A DNA stretch of 64,000 nucleotides from Rummeliibacillus pycnus_B. GTDB lineage: Bacteria; Bacillota; Bacilli; Bacillales_A; Planococcaceae. The position numbers were made by a program, and so were the translations under genes. The DNA is taken from assembly GCF_050459865.1 (NCBI RefSeq), contig NZ_JBCMNM010000017.1, positions 62,001 through 126,000 on the forward strand, given 5' to 3'. A model generated the notes under the pieces. It saw nothing but the letters and a program-made list of their open reading frames with translations, did no database searches and was not told the origin of the DNA. This document shows positions 1 to 8,107 of the stretch, piece by piece. Numbering within the stretch: position 1 is the stretch's first letter; every line of letters begins with the position of its first letter.

Positions 1-48
1 TAATAAAGCGAATGCAAAACATTTTAATCAACATGAAGGATTCGTAAA
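1..48 (+). repeat. 3' tail of a ypzG-like repeat unit (partial)
   Basis: The window opens inside a repeat unit. The stretch ending in 'ttttaatcaacatgaagga' matches the 3' ends of the units that finish near 238, 418 and 1430 (consensus ttttaatcat/aacatgaaggat). Only the tail is in the window, so whether this copy is coding cannot be judged. Confidence 0.5.
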
Positions 49-54
49 TCTTCC

Positions 55-238
55 ATGATTTGGGAGGGAGAATTCAATGGGTGATCCGCCAAAAAAGCGT
101 TAATTACTCAGAGAGTTCATCTACTCTGGGCAAGATTAAAAAGTTAAATTCTCAAGCTTAAGAAACGGAGTGAAGTCCCGTGGATCAGGTCTGAGTAAGA
201 AGCGAAAGCTTAACGTTTTAATCATCATAAAAGGATAT
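55..238 (+). pseudogene. Decayed ypzG-like small gene, copy 1
   Basis: This unit aligns end to end with the intact small gene at 1260. It has the same ATGAT-GGGAGGG ribosome-binding block, an ATG at 77, an internal 'gttcatctactctgg' block (intact copy: gttcatcaactctgg) and an 'agcgaaagc' then 'ttttaatcatc' tail. The reading frame from 77 stops after eight codons and a second in-frame stop follows, so no product comparable to the intact copy is made. The ribosome binding site is still good. I infer decay after tandem duplication; an RNA-level role cannot be excluded. Confidence 0.55.
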
Positions 239-246
239 AAACTTTT

Positions 247-418
247 ATGATCAGGATGTTGAATAACAATGAGTAACCAGAACTCGTTTCTTAATTCTCA
301 TGAATGTTCATCTACTGTGTGCAACCAATTAAAAAGTTAAATCTCAGGTGAAAGCCTTTTGAGGCATGAGTCTGTGAGTACTGCAAAGCTTTAACAATTT
401 AATCAACATGAAGGATAA
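247..418 (+). pseudogene. Decayed ypzG-like small gene, copy 2
   Basis: This is the second tandem unit. It starts with 'atgatcaggatg', which differs from the 'atgatcaggagg' of the intact copy at 1239, has an ATG at 269, the 'gttcatctactgtg' block, 'ctcaggtgaaagcc', and the 'caatttaatcaacatgaagg' tail. The frame from 269 runs only 18 codons to a TAA. Upstream it abuts copy 1, and downstream it is closed by an intrinsic terminator at 431-456. That implies the array was or is one transcription unit. Confidence 0.55.
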
Positions 419-430
419 AGTGAAATCAGA

Positions 431-456
431 CCCGGAATTAATTTTCCGGGTTTTTT
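431..456 (+). terminator. Intrinsic terminator after the repeat array
   Basis: A CCCGGAA...TTCCGGG stem is followed by six T residues. It ends the transcript that carries the tandem ypzG-like units. Confidence 0.85.
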
Positions 457-695
457 ATTTGTAGGAATAAAATAGAGATTCGATACTTTGAGTCCTATAT
501 CCTCATTACATTAGTAAAAAACTACATAAAATAGAAAAAATAATACACGAAATAACCATGGTAATTTTAGTTTCGCTTTTTGAACATAAAAAGTATATAA
601 AAAGTATATTTTTATGAATTCATTATAGGAAAATTAGGTTTCTATAGAGAAAGTTATTAGTATAAAAAGACTTAACAAAAATTGGAGGAATTGTT

Positions 696-1112
696 ATGAA
701 ACGCTTCCTTAGTTATTTTATTTGGGTAATAATTCTTGCAATAGCCATATATTTAGGATTACGATTTCGTGTCTATTTAGGAAATGAAGCTGAAACTACA
801 TATAATTCCTTTCCGATAATGATTTTTACAATTTTATTTCCTATGATCATTGGTATATTACTGCGAATACCAAAATTTTTAGATGAAAATAAAGGAAAAA
901 AGAAATGGAGTTTTGATTGGTTAAAACTAATAATCATTGCATGTCCAGCTCTTTATGTTGCCTTATTACCTTATTTAATTTACACATCATATGGTGAAAA
1001 ATTATTCTTTGCTGAAGAAGCGATGTTATTAGGGGAGACGACTACAACATTAACTACTATTACTGGAATTATTTTTGGATATATCATGATCGATAGTGTG
1101 AAAATGAAGTAG
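696..1112 (+). CDS. Small hypothetical membrane protein
   Basis: A 138-aa protein that I do not recognise by family. It has three clear hydrophobic segments (about residues 5-22, 38-56 and 75-95) and a fourth, weaker one near the C-terminus (about 112-134), so it is probably a polytopic membrane protein. A Lys-rich loop (residues about 62-72) separates segments 2 and 3. The ATG at 696 is preceded by GGAGG at a good distance. It lies between decayed and intact ypzG-like units in the same orientation, with no terminator of its own before the 1260 gene. Confidence 0.75.
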   Translation: MKRFLSYFIWVIILAIAIYLGLRFRVYLGNEAETTYNSFPIMIFTILFPMIIGILLRIPKFLDENKGKKKWSFDWLKLIIIACPALYVALLPYLIYTSYGEKLFFAEEAMLLGETTTTLTTITGIIFGYIMIDSVKMK

Positions 1113-1259
1113 TGAGAAAATATCAGATGACAATTCTCTTTATATTATGGATTTAATATTACTAAATCTTATTTTAGATTGAGTATAAAAATTAATCCTC
1201 AAGCCATACTATTTTAGATTTCACTTTTGAAATCCAACATGATCAGGAGGGTGAAGACA

Positions 1260-1412
1260 ATGGGAAAGCCGGACTACTTAGACCCAAAATCTCAAAAAGT
1301 TCATCAACTCTGGACTAGGTTAAAACATTCGAAATCGCAGGTGAAGGGACAGTCGCAGTTGACTCTCCATAACCGTATTTTGAAAAGTGAAGCGAAAGCG
1401 CGACAATTTTAA
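1260..1412 (+). CDS. YpzG-like small protein (intact copy)
   Basis: A 50-aa basic protein. The ATG at 1260 is preceded by a strong AGGAGGGTG site, so it is preferred over the upstream in-frame start at 1227. The centre reads KHSKSQVKGQSQ, which resembles the conserved Q-V-N/K-G-x core of the YpzG family of roughly 50-aa Bacillus proteins of unknown function; family assignment is from memory and moderate. It is the only intact member of a repeat family whose other copies lie at 1-418. It ends in a strong terminator at 1443-1484. No function should be inferred beyond a small, probably cytosolic, positively charged protein. Confidence 0.6.
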   Translation: MGKPDYLDPKSQKVHQLWTRLKHSKSQVKGQSQLTLHNRILKSEAKARQF

Positions 1413-1442
1413 TCATCGTGTAGGATAAGGTGTAATCAATTT

Positions 1443-1484
1443 AGAAGTCACATTAGTGTTAAAACACTGATGTGACTTCTTTTA
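1443..1484 (+). terminator. Intrinsic terminator, convergent genes
   Basis: A long stem, AGAAGTCACATTAGTG paired with CACTGATGTGACTTCT around an AAAA loop region, is followed by TTTT. It sits between the convergent 1260 gene and the minus-strand gene that ends at 1486. Confidence 0.8.
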
Positions 1485-1485
1485 A

Positions 1486-1884
1486 TTACATACAAGTACT
1501 ATCTTTAACTTCAAGTTCAGTATTTTGGGGTTTCGAAAGAAATATCTTCGCATCTTCACAAAGTGCATTATAAATTTTTGGATTAGATAACAAATCTTTT
1601 TGTAAAAATGCATAAGATTTAAGCTCTGCAAACTTGCAACCATATGCTAAAGAATTAATATGTCTGATAATCAGTTGTGTTTCTCTTGAATACAAGTCAT
1701 GATCGCTTTCACTATTTAATTGAATTACACAATTATAAAAGGTTAAAGCTTCCATACTTAGTTTTGATCGAACGCGGGGATTCGATAGTTTCTCTATATT
1801 GTGCTCAATTAATTTACGTGCTGATGAGAAATCACTTTTTGCAATACTTTTTTCTAAAAATACAATATCTCTATCTAATTTCAT
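1486..1884 (-). CDS. Hypothetical helical protein
   Basis: A 132-aa product starting MKLDRD. The ATG at 1884 has a TAGGAG site just upstream, while the longer frame to 1935 would begin with hydrophobic residues and lacks a site. The sequence is rich in Leu, Lys, Ser and Glu with amphipathic helices and no membrane segment or signal peptide, so it is probably cytoplasmic and all-alpha, possibly TPR-like. I do not recognise a family. It is monocistronic and convergent with the 1260 gene. Confidence 0.65.
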   Translation of the reverse strand: MKLDRDIVFLEKSIAKSDFSSARKLIEHNIEKLSNPRVRSKLSMEALTFYNCVIQLNSESDHDLYSRETQLIIRHINSLAYGCKFAELKSYAFLQKDLLSNPKIYNALCEDAKIFLSKPQNTELEVKDSTCM

Positions 1885-2139
1885 TCTTTTTACTCCTAAA
1901 AAGTCTGTATTTATATGATAAAAGACATATAACAATCGTATTATATAGCTACTTATGAACTAAGTAAATAAGTTATATAAAAAATATATATTTTATTTAC
2001 ATATTATCTTATAGAGGTTTCCAGTATTTGTTTTAAAGCTATAATAATGTAAATTTACCACCTCATTTTTCCTTCTTTGTAGGCAATCGACACACTTTGA
2101 AGCACATAGACATATCATTTATGGAAGAGGTGGTGAAGT

Positions 2140-2961
2140 ATGAGAGACGATAAAATCACTAAAACCCATAATCCTGTCGAAATTGAACAGCAGGAATGGA
2201 AAAAAAGACGGTTAAATGAACGCATGAAGCAGATGCTTACAATCGCTTCACCTATTTTTCTCTTACTTTTGTGGGAGTTTTTATCCCGAACAGATTTAAT
2301 TGATGTACGTTTCTTCCCGCCGCCAACAGAAATTCTTCGTACTTTCTTTAATATGGCTGTAACTGGAGAATTATTTCATCATATTTGGATCTCTTTATAC
2401 CGAATATTTGCTGGATTTTTACTAGGCGTAATACCTGGTGTAGTCATCGGATTATTGATGGGATTATATTCTCCAATTAGGCATTTTATATCGCCAATAG
2501 TGATGTCGCTTATGCCTATTCCAACATTAGCCTTATTACCAATCATTATCATATTATTTGGTATCGGTGATTTTTCAAAAGTAGTCACGATCGCAGGTAG
2601 TGTATTTTTTCCAGTAGTGATAAATACAACTGCAGGTGTTATCAATATCGATTCCATTTACTTAGATGTTGCAAAAAACTATGGGGCTAATTCTAAGGAT
2701 TTCTTCTTTAAAATTGCACTTCCAGGTTCACTTCCTGTCATGATGGAAGGAATTCAAATGGGGCAGGCAATTGCGCTTTTAACGATTGTTGCAGCTGAAA
2801 TGATGGGAGCTACTTCAGGTATAGGCTATCTAATCTGGACCTCCTACAAAGCCTTTTTATTGAAGGAAATGTTTGTTGGGCTCATTCTCATCTCGTTTTT
2901 TGGCTATCTATTTTCTCTATTACTGCGATATCTTCAGAAGAAAATTCTGCCTTGGAGGTGA
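2140..2961 (+). CDS. ABC transporter permease, NitT/TauT (SsuC-like) family
   Basis: A 273-aa inner-membrane permease of the BPD_transp_1 family. About six transmembrane segments follow a charged, soluble N-terminus of around 30 residues. The EAA-type coupling loop is visible around residues 180-200 (DVAKNYGANSKDFFFKIALP), which matches the cytoplasmic loop that contacts the ATPase. GGTGG precedes the ATG. It is the first gene of a three-gene importer operon (permease, ATPase at 2966, binding lipoprotein at 3771). The family imports nitrate, taurine, alkanesulfonates, pyrimidine precursors and similar compounds. The substrate cannot be told from sequence, and I see no riboswitch in the roughly 200 bases upstream. 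Confidence 0.92.
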   Translation: MRDDKITKTHNPVEIEQQEWKKRRLNERMKQMLTIASPIFLLLLWEFLSRTDLIDVRFFPPPTEILRTFFNMAVTGELFHHIWISLYRIFAGFLLGVIPGVVIGLLMGLYSPIRHFISPIVMSLMPIPTLALLPIIIILFGIGDFSKVVTIAGSVFFPVVINTTAGVINIDSIYLDVAKNYGANSKDFFFKIALPGSLPVMMEGIQMGQAIALLTIVAAEMMGATSGIGYLIWTSYKAFLLKEMFVGLILISFFGYLFSLLLRYLQKKILPWR

Positions 2962-2965
2962 GGCT

Positions 2966-3745
2966 ATGGTGGATCAAATGAAAATATCTATTAAAGATAT
3001 GACTAAAGTATTCTTTAAGAAAAATAGTAGTGTTACAGCTTTAGATCAAGTGTCATTAGATATTTCAGAAGGTGAGTTTGTTTGTCTTATAGGCCCGAGT
3101 GGTTGTGGAAAAACGACATTGTTAAGAATTTTGGCGGGATTAGAAACAACAAGTGTAGGTGATTTTGAGATTAAGCAGGGCAAGGAAGATAGACCTCTTC
3201 AATCAATGGTTTTTCAAGAAAGAGGTATTATTCCTTGGTTAACAGTAGAAGATAACGTGGCTTTTGGTTTGAAAATGAGACATTTACCTCATGACATTAT
3301 TAAAGAAAGAACAGATTACTATATAAAAAAAGTTGGACTTGAAAAGTTTTCAAAGCTTTATCCAAAAGAGCTATCTGGTGGAATGAAACAACGTGTAAGT
3401 ATTGCACGTGCATTTGCAAATGATCCGGAAATATTGTTGATGGATGAACCTTTTGCAGCACTTGATGAGCAAAACAAATTTATCCTTCAAGAAGAATTAC
3501 TTTCTGTCTGGGAAGAAACAAAGAAAACAGTATTGTTCATCACGCATAGTATTGATGAGGCGTTACTATTAAGTGACCGTATCTTACTGATGAGTGCTCA
3601 GCCAGGAAAGATAATCAAAGAGATTAGAAATGATTTGCCAAGACCACGAAATATCGAACAAATTCGTGCAAATCAACAAACAACAGAAAGTTTTATTGAA
3701 ATATTAAAGCACTTGCATGAAGAAGTTCAAAAGTCTAGGAAGTAG
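2966..3745 (+). CDS. ABC transporter ATP-binding protein, NitT/TauT (SsuB-like) family
   Basis: A 259-aa ATPase that powers the importer with the 2140 permease. Walker A is GPSGCGKT (residues 43-50), the Q-loop is around MVFQERG, the signature is LSGGM (136-140), Walker B is LLMDEP (157-162) and the switch His is in FITHS. The conserved 'MVFQE..IIPWLTVEDNV' stretch is typical of the SsuB/TauB group. The start is ATG 2966, because GGAGGTGAGG lies just before it; the permease stop is at 2959-2961, so the genes are almost contiguous and probably translationally coupled. The longer frame from 2873 is an artefact of overlap with the permease gene. Confidence 0.95.
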   Translation: MVDQMKISIKDMTKVFFKKNSSVTALDQVSLDISEGEFVCLIGPSGCGKTTLLRILAGLETTSVGDFEIKQGKEDRPLQSMVFQERGIIPWLTVEDNVAFGLKMRHLPHDIIKERTDYYIKKVGLEKFSKLYPKELSGGMKQRVSIARAFANDPEILLMDEPFAALDEQNKFILQEELLSVWEETKKTVLFITHSIDEALLLSDRILLMSAQPGKIIKEIRNDLPRPRNIEQIRANQQTTESFIEILKHLHEEVQKSRK

Positions 3746-3770
3746 TTGTGTTATGTAAAGGGGGATTTTA

Positions 3771-4871
3771 ATGGGGAAATGGTTGAAACGCGGTCTTATG
3801 ATGCCATTACTATTACTTGCGATGGTCATCATGGGATGTACAAATAATGGTACCTCATCTTCAAATAACAGTAAGGTAGACAATGAAGTAAGTAAGGATA
3901 ATAAATCAGGTGATTTAGCACCATTAGACAAGAAAGCAAAGGTAGTAATTGCTGAAGACGGGGCAGCTTCAGGGGCTGGGTTTTATATTGCAAATGAAAA
4001 AGGCTATTTTGCTGATTACAATATAGAAGTAGAGTTTGCCCAATTTGCAAATAGCGACGATATGCTTCCGGCACTTGCTGCTGGTGAGGTTGATATTGCA
4101 GGAGGTATTTCTACAGCATCTTTCTTTAATGCGATTGCCCAAGGTATCGATGTAAAGATAGTAGGAGATAAGGGGCATAATATGCCAGGAAAATCCTATT
4201 TTACTTTCGTAATTAGCAACAAGATGAAAGATGTTATTAAAAATTACTCGGACTTCAAAGGTAAGAAAATAGCCATCTCATCTAAGAATTCAATTGACGG
4301 TTACATTTATCAGCTAATGTTAAAACATGCTGGATTAACTGAAAAAGATGTAAAAACAGTGATCATGAATGATTTCGGTAGCATGCTTGGTGCATTAGAA
4401 AATGGATCAATAGATGCAGCACTTAGCATCGAGCCATTAATTGCCCAAGGAGTAAGTAAAGGGATTTTAACTCGTTTTGGGGATGCAACTGATTTTGCTC
4501 CAGATTCACAGATTGCATTAGTATTAGCTTCTCCAAAGTTTATGAAAGAGGAAAAGAATATATCACTACGCTTCATGCTCGCATATTTAAAAGGTGTTCG
4601 TGATTATAACGATGCTTTCACAAAAGGTGAGGGAAAAGCAGAAATTGTTAATATTATGACGAAATACACTGCGTTAAAGGATCCTGCTTTATGGGATAAA
4701 GTAAATGTAACTGGGCTTGATCCAGATGGCAAAATGCGTGTAGATGATATTAAAAACCAATATGAAATGTACAAAGCTAATGGCGCAACGCAAGGTGAAT
4801 TCGACTTTAATAAAGCCGTTGATACGTCTGTTACTGAAGAGGCTGTAAAGATTTTAGGAAGCTATAAATAG
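3771..4871 (+). CDS. ABC transporter substrate-binding lipoprotein, SsuA/NMT1-like
   Basis: A 366-aa extracytoplasmic solute receptor. The N-terminus is a lipoprotein signal with lipobox VIMG-C (Cys23), then a Ser/Asn/Lys linker to about residue 50, then an NMT1/THI5-like periplasmic-binding domain. Typical family elements are 'GFYIANEKGYF' (start of lobe 1), 'ALAAGEVDIAGG' and 'ALENGSIDAALSIEP'. It is anchored to the outer face of the membrane and delivers the ligand to the 2140/2966 transporter. It is the last gene of the operon, and a terminator follows at 4878. Nitrate, sulfonate and pyrimidine-precursor receptors share this fold, so the ligand is left open. Confidence 0.92.
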   Translation: MGKWLKRGLMMPLLLLAMVIMGCTNNGTSSSNNSKVDNEVSKDNKSGDLAPLDKKAKVVIAEDGAASGAGFYIANEKGYFADYNIEVEFAQFANSDDMLPALAAGEVDIAGGISTASFFNAIAQGIDVKIVGDKGHNMPGKSYFTFVISNKMKDVIKNYSDFKGKKIAISSKNSIDGYIYQLMLKHAGLTEKDVKTVIMNDFGSMLGALENGSIDAALSIEPLIAQGVSKGILTRFGDATDFAPDSQIALVLASPKFMKEEKNISLRFMLAYLKGVRDYNDAFTKGEGKAEIVNIMTKYTALKDPALWDKVNVTGLDPDGKMRVDDIKNQYEMYKANGATQGEFDFNKAVDTSVTEEAVKILGSYK

Positions 4872-4877
4872 AGTAAT

Positions 4878-4912
4878 AAAAAAGGAGTAAGCTATTTGCT
4901 TATTCCTTTTTT
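4878..4912 (+). terminator. Intrinsic terminator of the ABC importer operon
   Basis: AAAGGAGTAAGC pairs with GCTTATTCCTTT around a short loop and is followed by a T tract. The A-rich left side makes it plausible for the convergent gene at 4924-5541 too. Confidence 0.85.
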
Positions 4913-4923
4913 GTATAATAAGT

Positions 4924-5541
4924 TTATTTTACATCTGTAATTTCAGAGATTTGGAAGAAACTTTGTGCATCATTGCCTTCAACATAATTGTAATAGACCT
5001 TATATTTGCGATGGTATACTTTTGTATCCTTCTTGCCATTTTGTGTTTCGGCAATGACTTCTTTTGTATTAACAGTGAAATCAGTATCTGAATCACGTTT
5101 AATGGAGTTGATTTCTAATTTACTTACTTCTTCAATAAACCCTTGTTTATGTTTTTCAGGGATTTCTGCTAAAAGATCTTCGTATAATTTTGTATCATGC
5201 ATGATATATTCGTTAGCTAAAGGAGAAAAATCTCCAGTTTCAATTGCTTTCGCATATACAACTGGATACATTGCAATAAAATCAGAAAGTTTTTGTTGTT
5301 CTGCATCTGTCATCTTTTGTCCAGAAACCACGATATTGTTAGAAGAAGTTTCTGTTTGTTGCTTTGTAGATGTTGATGTAGAATTTTCATTTGTATTGTT
5401 TGATTGATCAGTCGAATGCTTTTCAGTAGTAAATGCTTCTGTTTTTGCCGGTTCCTTTGATGTTTTTGCAGAATCATTGCTACAAGCAACCATTAAAGAA
5501 GCTGCTAATCCGATTGAACATAAGAGCTTCCATTTTTTCAT
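4924..5541 (-). CDS. Hypothetical lipoprotein
   Basis: A 205-aa predicted lipoprotein. The signal sequence MKKWKLLCSIGLAASLMVAC has a clean lipobox (LMVA-C). It is followed by a low-complexity Thr/Ser/Asn/Glu linker to about residue 75 and a globular C-terminal domain with alternating charged and aromatic strands (KVYHRKYKVYYNYVEG). ATG 5541 is chosen over the GTG at 5559 because GAAGG precedes the ATG. The domain is not one I can name. It is convergent with the ABC operon and monocistronic. Confidence 0.8.
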   Translation of the reverse strand: MKKWKLLCSIGLAASLMVACSNDSAKTSKEPAKTEAFTTEKHSTDQSNNTNENSTSTSTKQQTETSSNNIVVSGQKMTDAEQQKLSDFIAMYPVVYAKAIETGDFSPLANEYIMHDTKLYEDLLAEIPEKHKQGFIEEVSKLEINSIKRDSDTDFTVNTKEVIAETQNGKKDTKVYHRKYKVYYNYVEGNDAQSFFQISEITDVK

Positions 5542-5730
5542 GTCAGTACCTTCTTTCACAAACTATTTTTCTTAATCATAACGTATTTGCTACAAAGTTG
5601 ATAGTATGGAAAGAATTTGTTAACCAAAATTCGATAAATTGAAATGAAAATAATATGAACAAAACCCTTTAGATTTTTCATATATTAGAGTATTATTATA
5701 ATTATTCTTATATGAAAGGTGGGTTTTGAA

Positions 5731-6159
5731 GTGGATAAAATAGTATCTATACCTAGACCTTTAGTACGAGTTAATCAATGGACTATTTTATTAAGCACAA
5801 CAGCTACGTGGTTTTTTCATCAACCATTTATTTTATTAATTCCGCTTATTGCAAATTTACTAGGGCTTTTTTTCAATTTTAACCCATTTATGAAATTTGC
5901 AAGATTGTTTTTGAAAAAAAAGCCTTCAGATTACATTCCTGAAGATGTCGTACAACAAAAATTCAATTCATGTATAGCGATCGCGTTTTTATTCCTTGGA
6001 TTTATAGGCTTTGAATTAGATAAATCAATAATAGGCTATACCTTTACCATTATGGTTGCAGCGGCATCAGGCATCGCAATCTTAGGATTTTGTATTGGTT
6101 GCTTTATCTTTTTCCAAATAAATCAATTGCGATACAAATTAAAAAAAGCTACTCATTAA
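5731..6159 (+). CDS. DUF4395 family membrane protein
   Basis: A 142-aa integral membrane protein. The opening 'IPRPLVRVNQW', the central 'LIPLIANLLGLFFNFNPFMKFARLFLKKKPSDYIPED' region and the following 'QQKFN' are the characteristic conserved segments of DUF4395. Four hydrophobic segments are visible (about residues 20-36, 38-50, 75-95 and 100-125). The start is GTG 5731, eight bases after AAAGGTGGG; the alternative GTG at 5719 lies inside that site. The function of DUF4395 is unknown; members elsewhere often lie near thioredoxin or thiosulfate sulfurtransferase genes, but here it stands alone. Confidence 0.85.
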   Translation: MDKIVSIPRPLVRVNQWTILLSTTATWFFHQPFILLIPLIANLLGLFFNFNPFMKFARLFLKKKPSDYIPEDVVQQKFNSCIAIAFLFLGFIGFELDKSIIGYTFTIMVAAASGIAILGFCIGCFIFFQINQLRYKLKKATH

Positions 6160-6288
6160 GAATAACTAGAGATGATGAAGAATTGAAAATTAATATATTG
6201 GTTAAATTTTTTATTCTAATACCTAGAAAGTTTCCCTGAGAAGTGCTACAATGACTCTTGTACTTGATATATACTTTATCATCTCATT

Positions 6289-6359
6289 GCCGATTTAGTT
6301 AAATGGTAGAACGGTGGTCTCGTAATCCATTGATAAGAGTTCGATTCTCTTAGTCGGCA
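6289..6359 (+). tRNA. tRNA-Thr (anticodon CGU), divergent
   Basis: A 71-base cloverleaf. The acceptor GCCGATT pairs with AGTCGGC (one G-T) and is followed by the discriminator A. The D arm has GTT/AAC with GG in the loop. The anticodon arm GTGGT-CTCGTAA-TCCAT has anticodon CGT, reading ACG. The variable loop is TGAT, and the T arm AAGAG-TTCGATT-CTCTT has five perfect pairs. The D stem is only three pairs and the anticodon stem has a T-T at 31-39 and a G-T at 27-43, so it is unusually weak for a housekeeping tRNA. It is a solitary gene with no encoded CCA: the base after the discriminator is T. Confidence 0.85.
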
Positions 6360-6494
6360 TTAATATCAAATATAGTATTACTTATAAATATTAATATCCT
6401 TATGAATGTTGATTTATATCATCGTTTGTAAGGATTTTTGTTTTGTCAAAGTTATCTTGAGTGTATATAGGACTATGGTTGTTTTTGAGGGATG

Positions 6495-6638
6495 TTACAA
6501 ATTTTTGTTACACATTACACTCAACGTTACATCAGCAACTCGGGCTAATCCTTTTTTAACTAAATCTTCATTAAGATCTAAGATTGCTAATTTAAGCTTG
6601 TCCTTGCTTAGATTACTTGTTATTTCATCAACTTTGAT
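6495..6638 (-). pseudogene. Possible relic of a coding region (C-terminal fragment)
   Basis: On the minus strand a frame of 47 codons without a start codon reads as protein-like sequence (VDEITSNLSKDKL..., then LNEDLVKKGLARVAD) and ends in TAA at 6495. There is no start or ribosome binding site, and a stop lies immediately upstream. I infer a decayed gene end; chance cannot be excluded. The rest of 6360-6771 shows nothing convincing. Confidence 0.25.
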
Positions 6639-6771
6639 TTATTGAATATAATATACTATAAATAGCATGTAAATGAAAAGACGCTTGAGGTTATACGTCA
6701 GGGCATAAATATAACAAGTCCACAAAAGATGAACGTGTAATATGTATTTGAAAAATAAGGGAGGTATTTGG

Positions 6772-6924
6772 ATGAAGAAGAAAGAAACTGTGAAAACAGG
6801 TATTGGATTCGGTTCAGCTTTAGCGATTACAATTTCTTGGAGCGTAAACAAATCAATCTTATGGGCGATATTTCATGGTATTTTAAGCTGGATATACGTA
6901 ATTTACTATGCGGTAACTAGATAA
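6772..6924 (+). CDS. Small hypothetical membrane protein
   Basis: A 50-aa protein. A Lys-rich N-terminus (MKKKETVKTG) is followed by two hydrophobic stretches (residues about 11-22 and 27-47) with Trp at the interfaces, so it is a small one- or two-pass membrane protein. ATG 6772 has GGGAGG seven bases upstream; the in-frame start at 6742 has none. A terminator at 7016 ends the unit. It is a pattern common in Bacillaceae (short gene, own terminator), but I cannot name a family. Confidence 0.75.
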   Translation: MKKKETVKTGIGFGSALAITISWSVNKSILWAIFHGILSWIYVIYYAVTR

Positions 6925-7015
6925 CAATTACCTAGCTTAAATATAAGTAACGATTAAACTGATATGTGATAGTTTGCAGATTATATTACAGATATTAGTT
7001 CCACTTTTGAACATG

Positions 7016-7047
7016 GATCAATCAAAAATGATTGGTCTCTTTTTTAT
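7016..7047 (+). terminator. Intrinsic terminator
   Basis: GATCAATC pairs with GATTGGTC around a six-base loop and is followed by TCTTTTTT. It probably closes the 6772 gene. Confidence 0.75.
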
Positions 7048-7188
7048 TTGTATCTAAAAGGAATGTATGTGTATTAGTAAAAATTTAAAAAAAGGAATAA
7101 TTATAAGGTTATTGAACTATGGTTTGTGTTAGAATTGGTACAAATGTTATAAAATTATAAATAAAAAACGATTGGAGAATGTTAATAA

Positions 7189-7791
7189 ATGGGAAGAATA
7201 ATTAAATTAGTCTTTTCTATAATTGTTATTTTTACTTCTATATTAATATTTAATAGATATGATGCAAACGCAAAAACAAGTTATATGCTAAGTAAAAATA
7301 ATATCTATACTTATGAATTTAAATTTACTGACGAAGATAGCCAAGAATTTAACTCAACATTTACTGACAAATATATAAAAAAGGTTAATGGATATCTTGT
7401 ATTTTCGCATAATTACGATGCATATAAAGAGACAAAAAATGGACTATTTCATTCTTTCTGTACAGATGCCCCAGAAGCCCCTCCCTGTTCAGTAGAAACT
7501 AAACCGCTTAAAGAAATTTCTTATCCAATAAAAGTAGGAAAAACATGGGGATATATAGATACCTATAAAAAGAAAATAATAGCAACAAATTTAACTGTTA
7601 AAACAAAAGCTGGCACCTTTAAACATGTAATAAAAGTAAGACTGTATCAATCTGCAAATTTAGGGTATGAAGATTGGTATGATGAGTATTATGCACCTAA
7701 TGTTGGGTTAGTTCGAACAGAAAATATTTTTGAACAGGAAAGTCATTGGATGAAAGATTTAATAAAACTTAAAAAAATTAAAAAGCATTGA
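7189..7791 (+). CDS. Secreted hypothetical protein
   Basis: A 200-aa protein with an N-terminal signal peptide or anchor (residues about 5-22, then 'DANAKT', a plausible signal peptidase site). The mature part is Lys/Tyr/Thr rich with beta-strand character. It includes a repeated pattern of short aromatic strands and one Cys pair (CTDAPEAPPC, residues about 92-101) that could form a disulfide outside the cell. The 'GKTWGYIDTYKKK' and 'DWYDEYYAPNVGLVRTEN' stretches resemble the beta-strand repeats of extracellular proteins that carry a lipocalin/LolA-like fold, which is inference only. GGAGA precedes the ATG. A weak terminator lies at 7913. Confidence 0.75.
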   Translation: MGRIIKLVFSIIVIFTSILIFNRYDANAKTSYMLSKNNIYTYEFKFTDEDSQEFNSTFTDKYIKKVNGYLVFSHNYDAYKETKNGLFHSFCTDAPEAPPCSVETKPLKEISYPIKVGKTWGYIDTYKKKIIATNLTVKTKAGTFKHVIKVRLYQSANLGYEDWYDEYYAPNVGLVRTENIFEQESHWMKDLIKLKKIKKH

Positions 7792-7912
7792 TAGTTTTAT
7801 CTGCACCTCAATTGTAAGTATGTTTTTTATGTCGTATTCAGAATATGATGTGCATCAGTATAAAAAAGTAATTATTCTTTGATAGGAAAGATTAAAAAAG
7901 AAGGTGAAGGTG

Positions 7913-7946
7913 AAAATGTATTTAGATCTTACAAATACATTTTTTT
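7913..7946 (+). terminator. Intrinsic terminator
   Basis: AAAATGTATTT pairs with AAATACATTTT and is followed by a T tract. It lies 120 bases after the 7189 gene and is the only candidate terminator for it. Confidence 0.65.
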
Positions 7947-8107
7947 ATTGTTTGAGAAGTATTAGTAGCATTCTAAAAGGAATGACGCTTAAGTGATTAT
8001 ACATGAAAAAGGTTGTACATAAAGTATTTATACATTAAACAAGCACAAAATGTATGGTTGTTGGAATATGCTGAAAGTGGAAATCCAAAATGAGAAGGAG
8101 AGAAAAA

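Noticed and set aside
5006..5407. 133-codon plus-strand frame opposite the 4924-5541 lipoprotein
   Set aside because: It is a shadow of the minus-strand lipoprotein gene. Cys/Ser-rich shadow composition and no ribosome site.
6406..6645. 79-codon plus-strand ORF after the tRNA
   Set aside because: No ribosome binding site. The minus strand of the same stretch reads more like decayed coding sequence, so the plus frame is not called.
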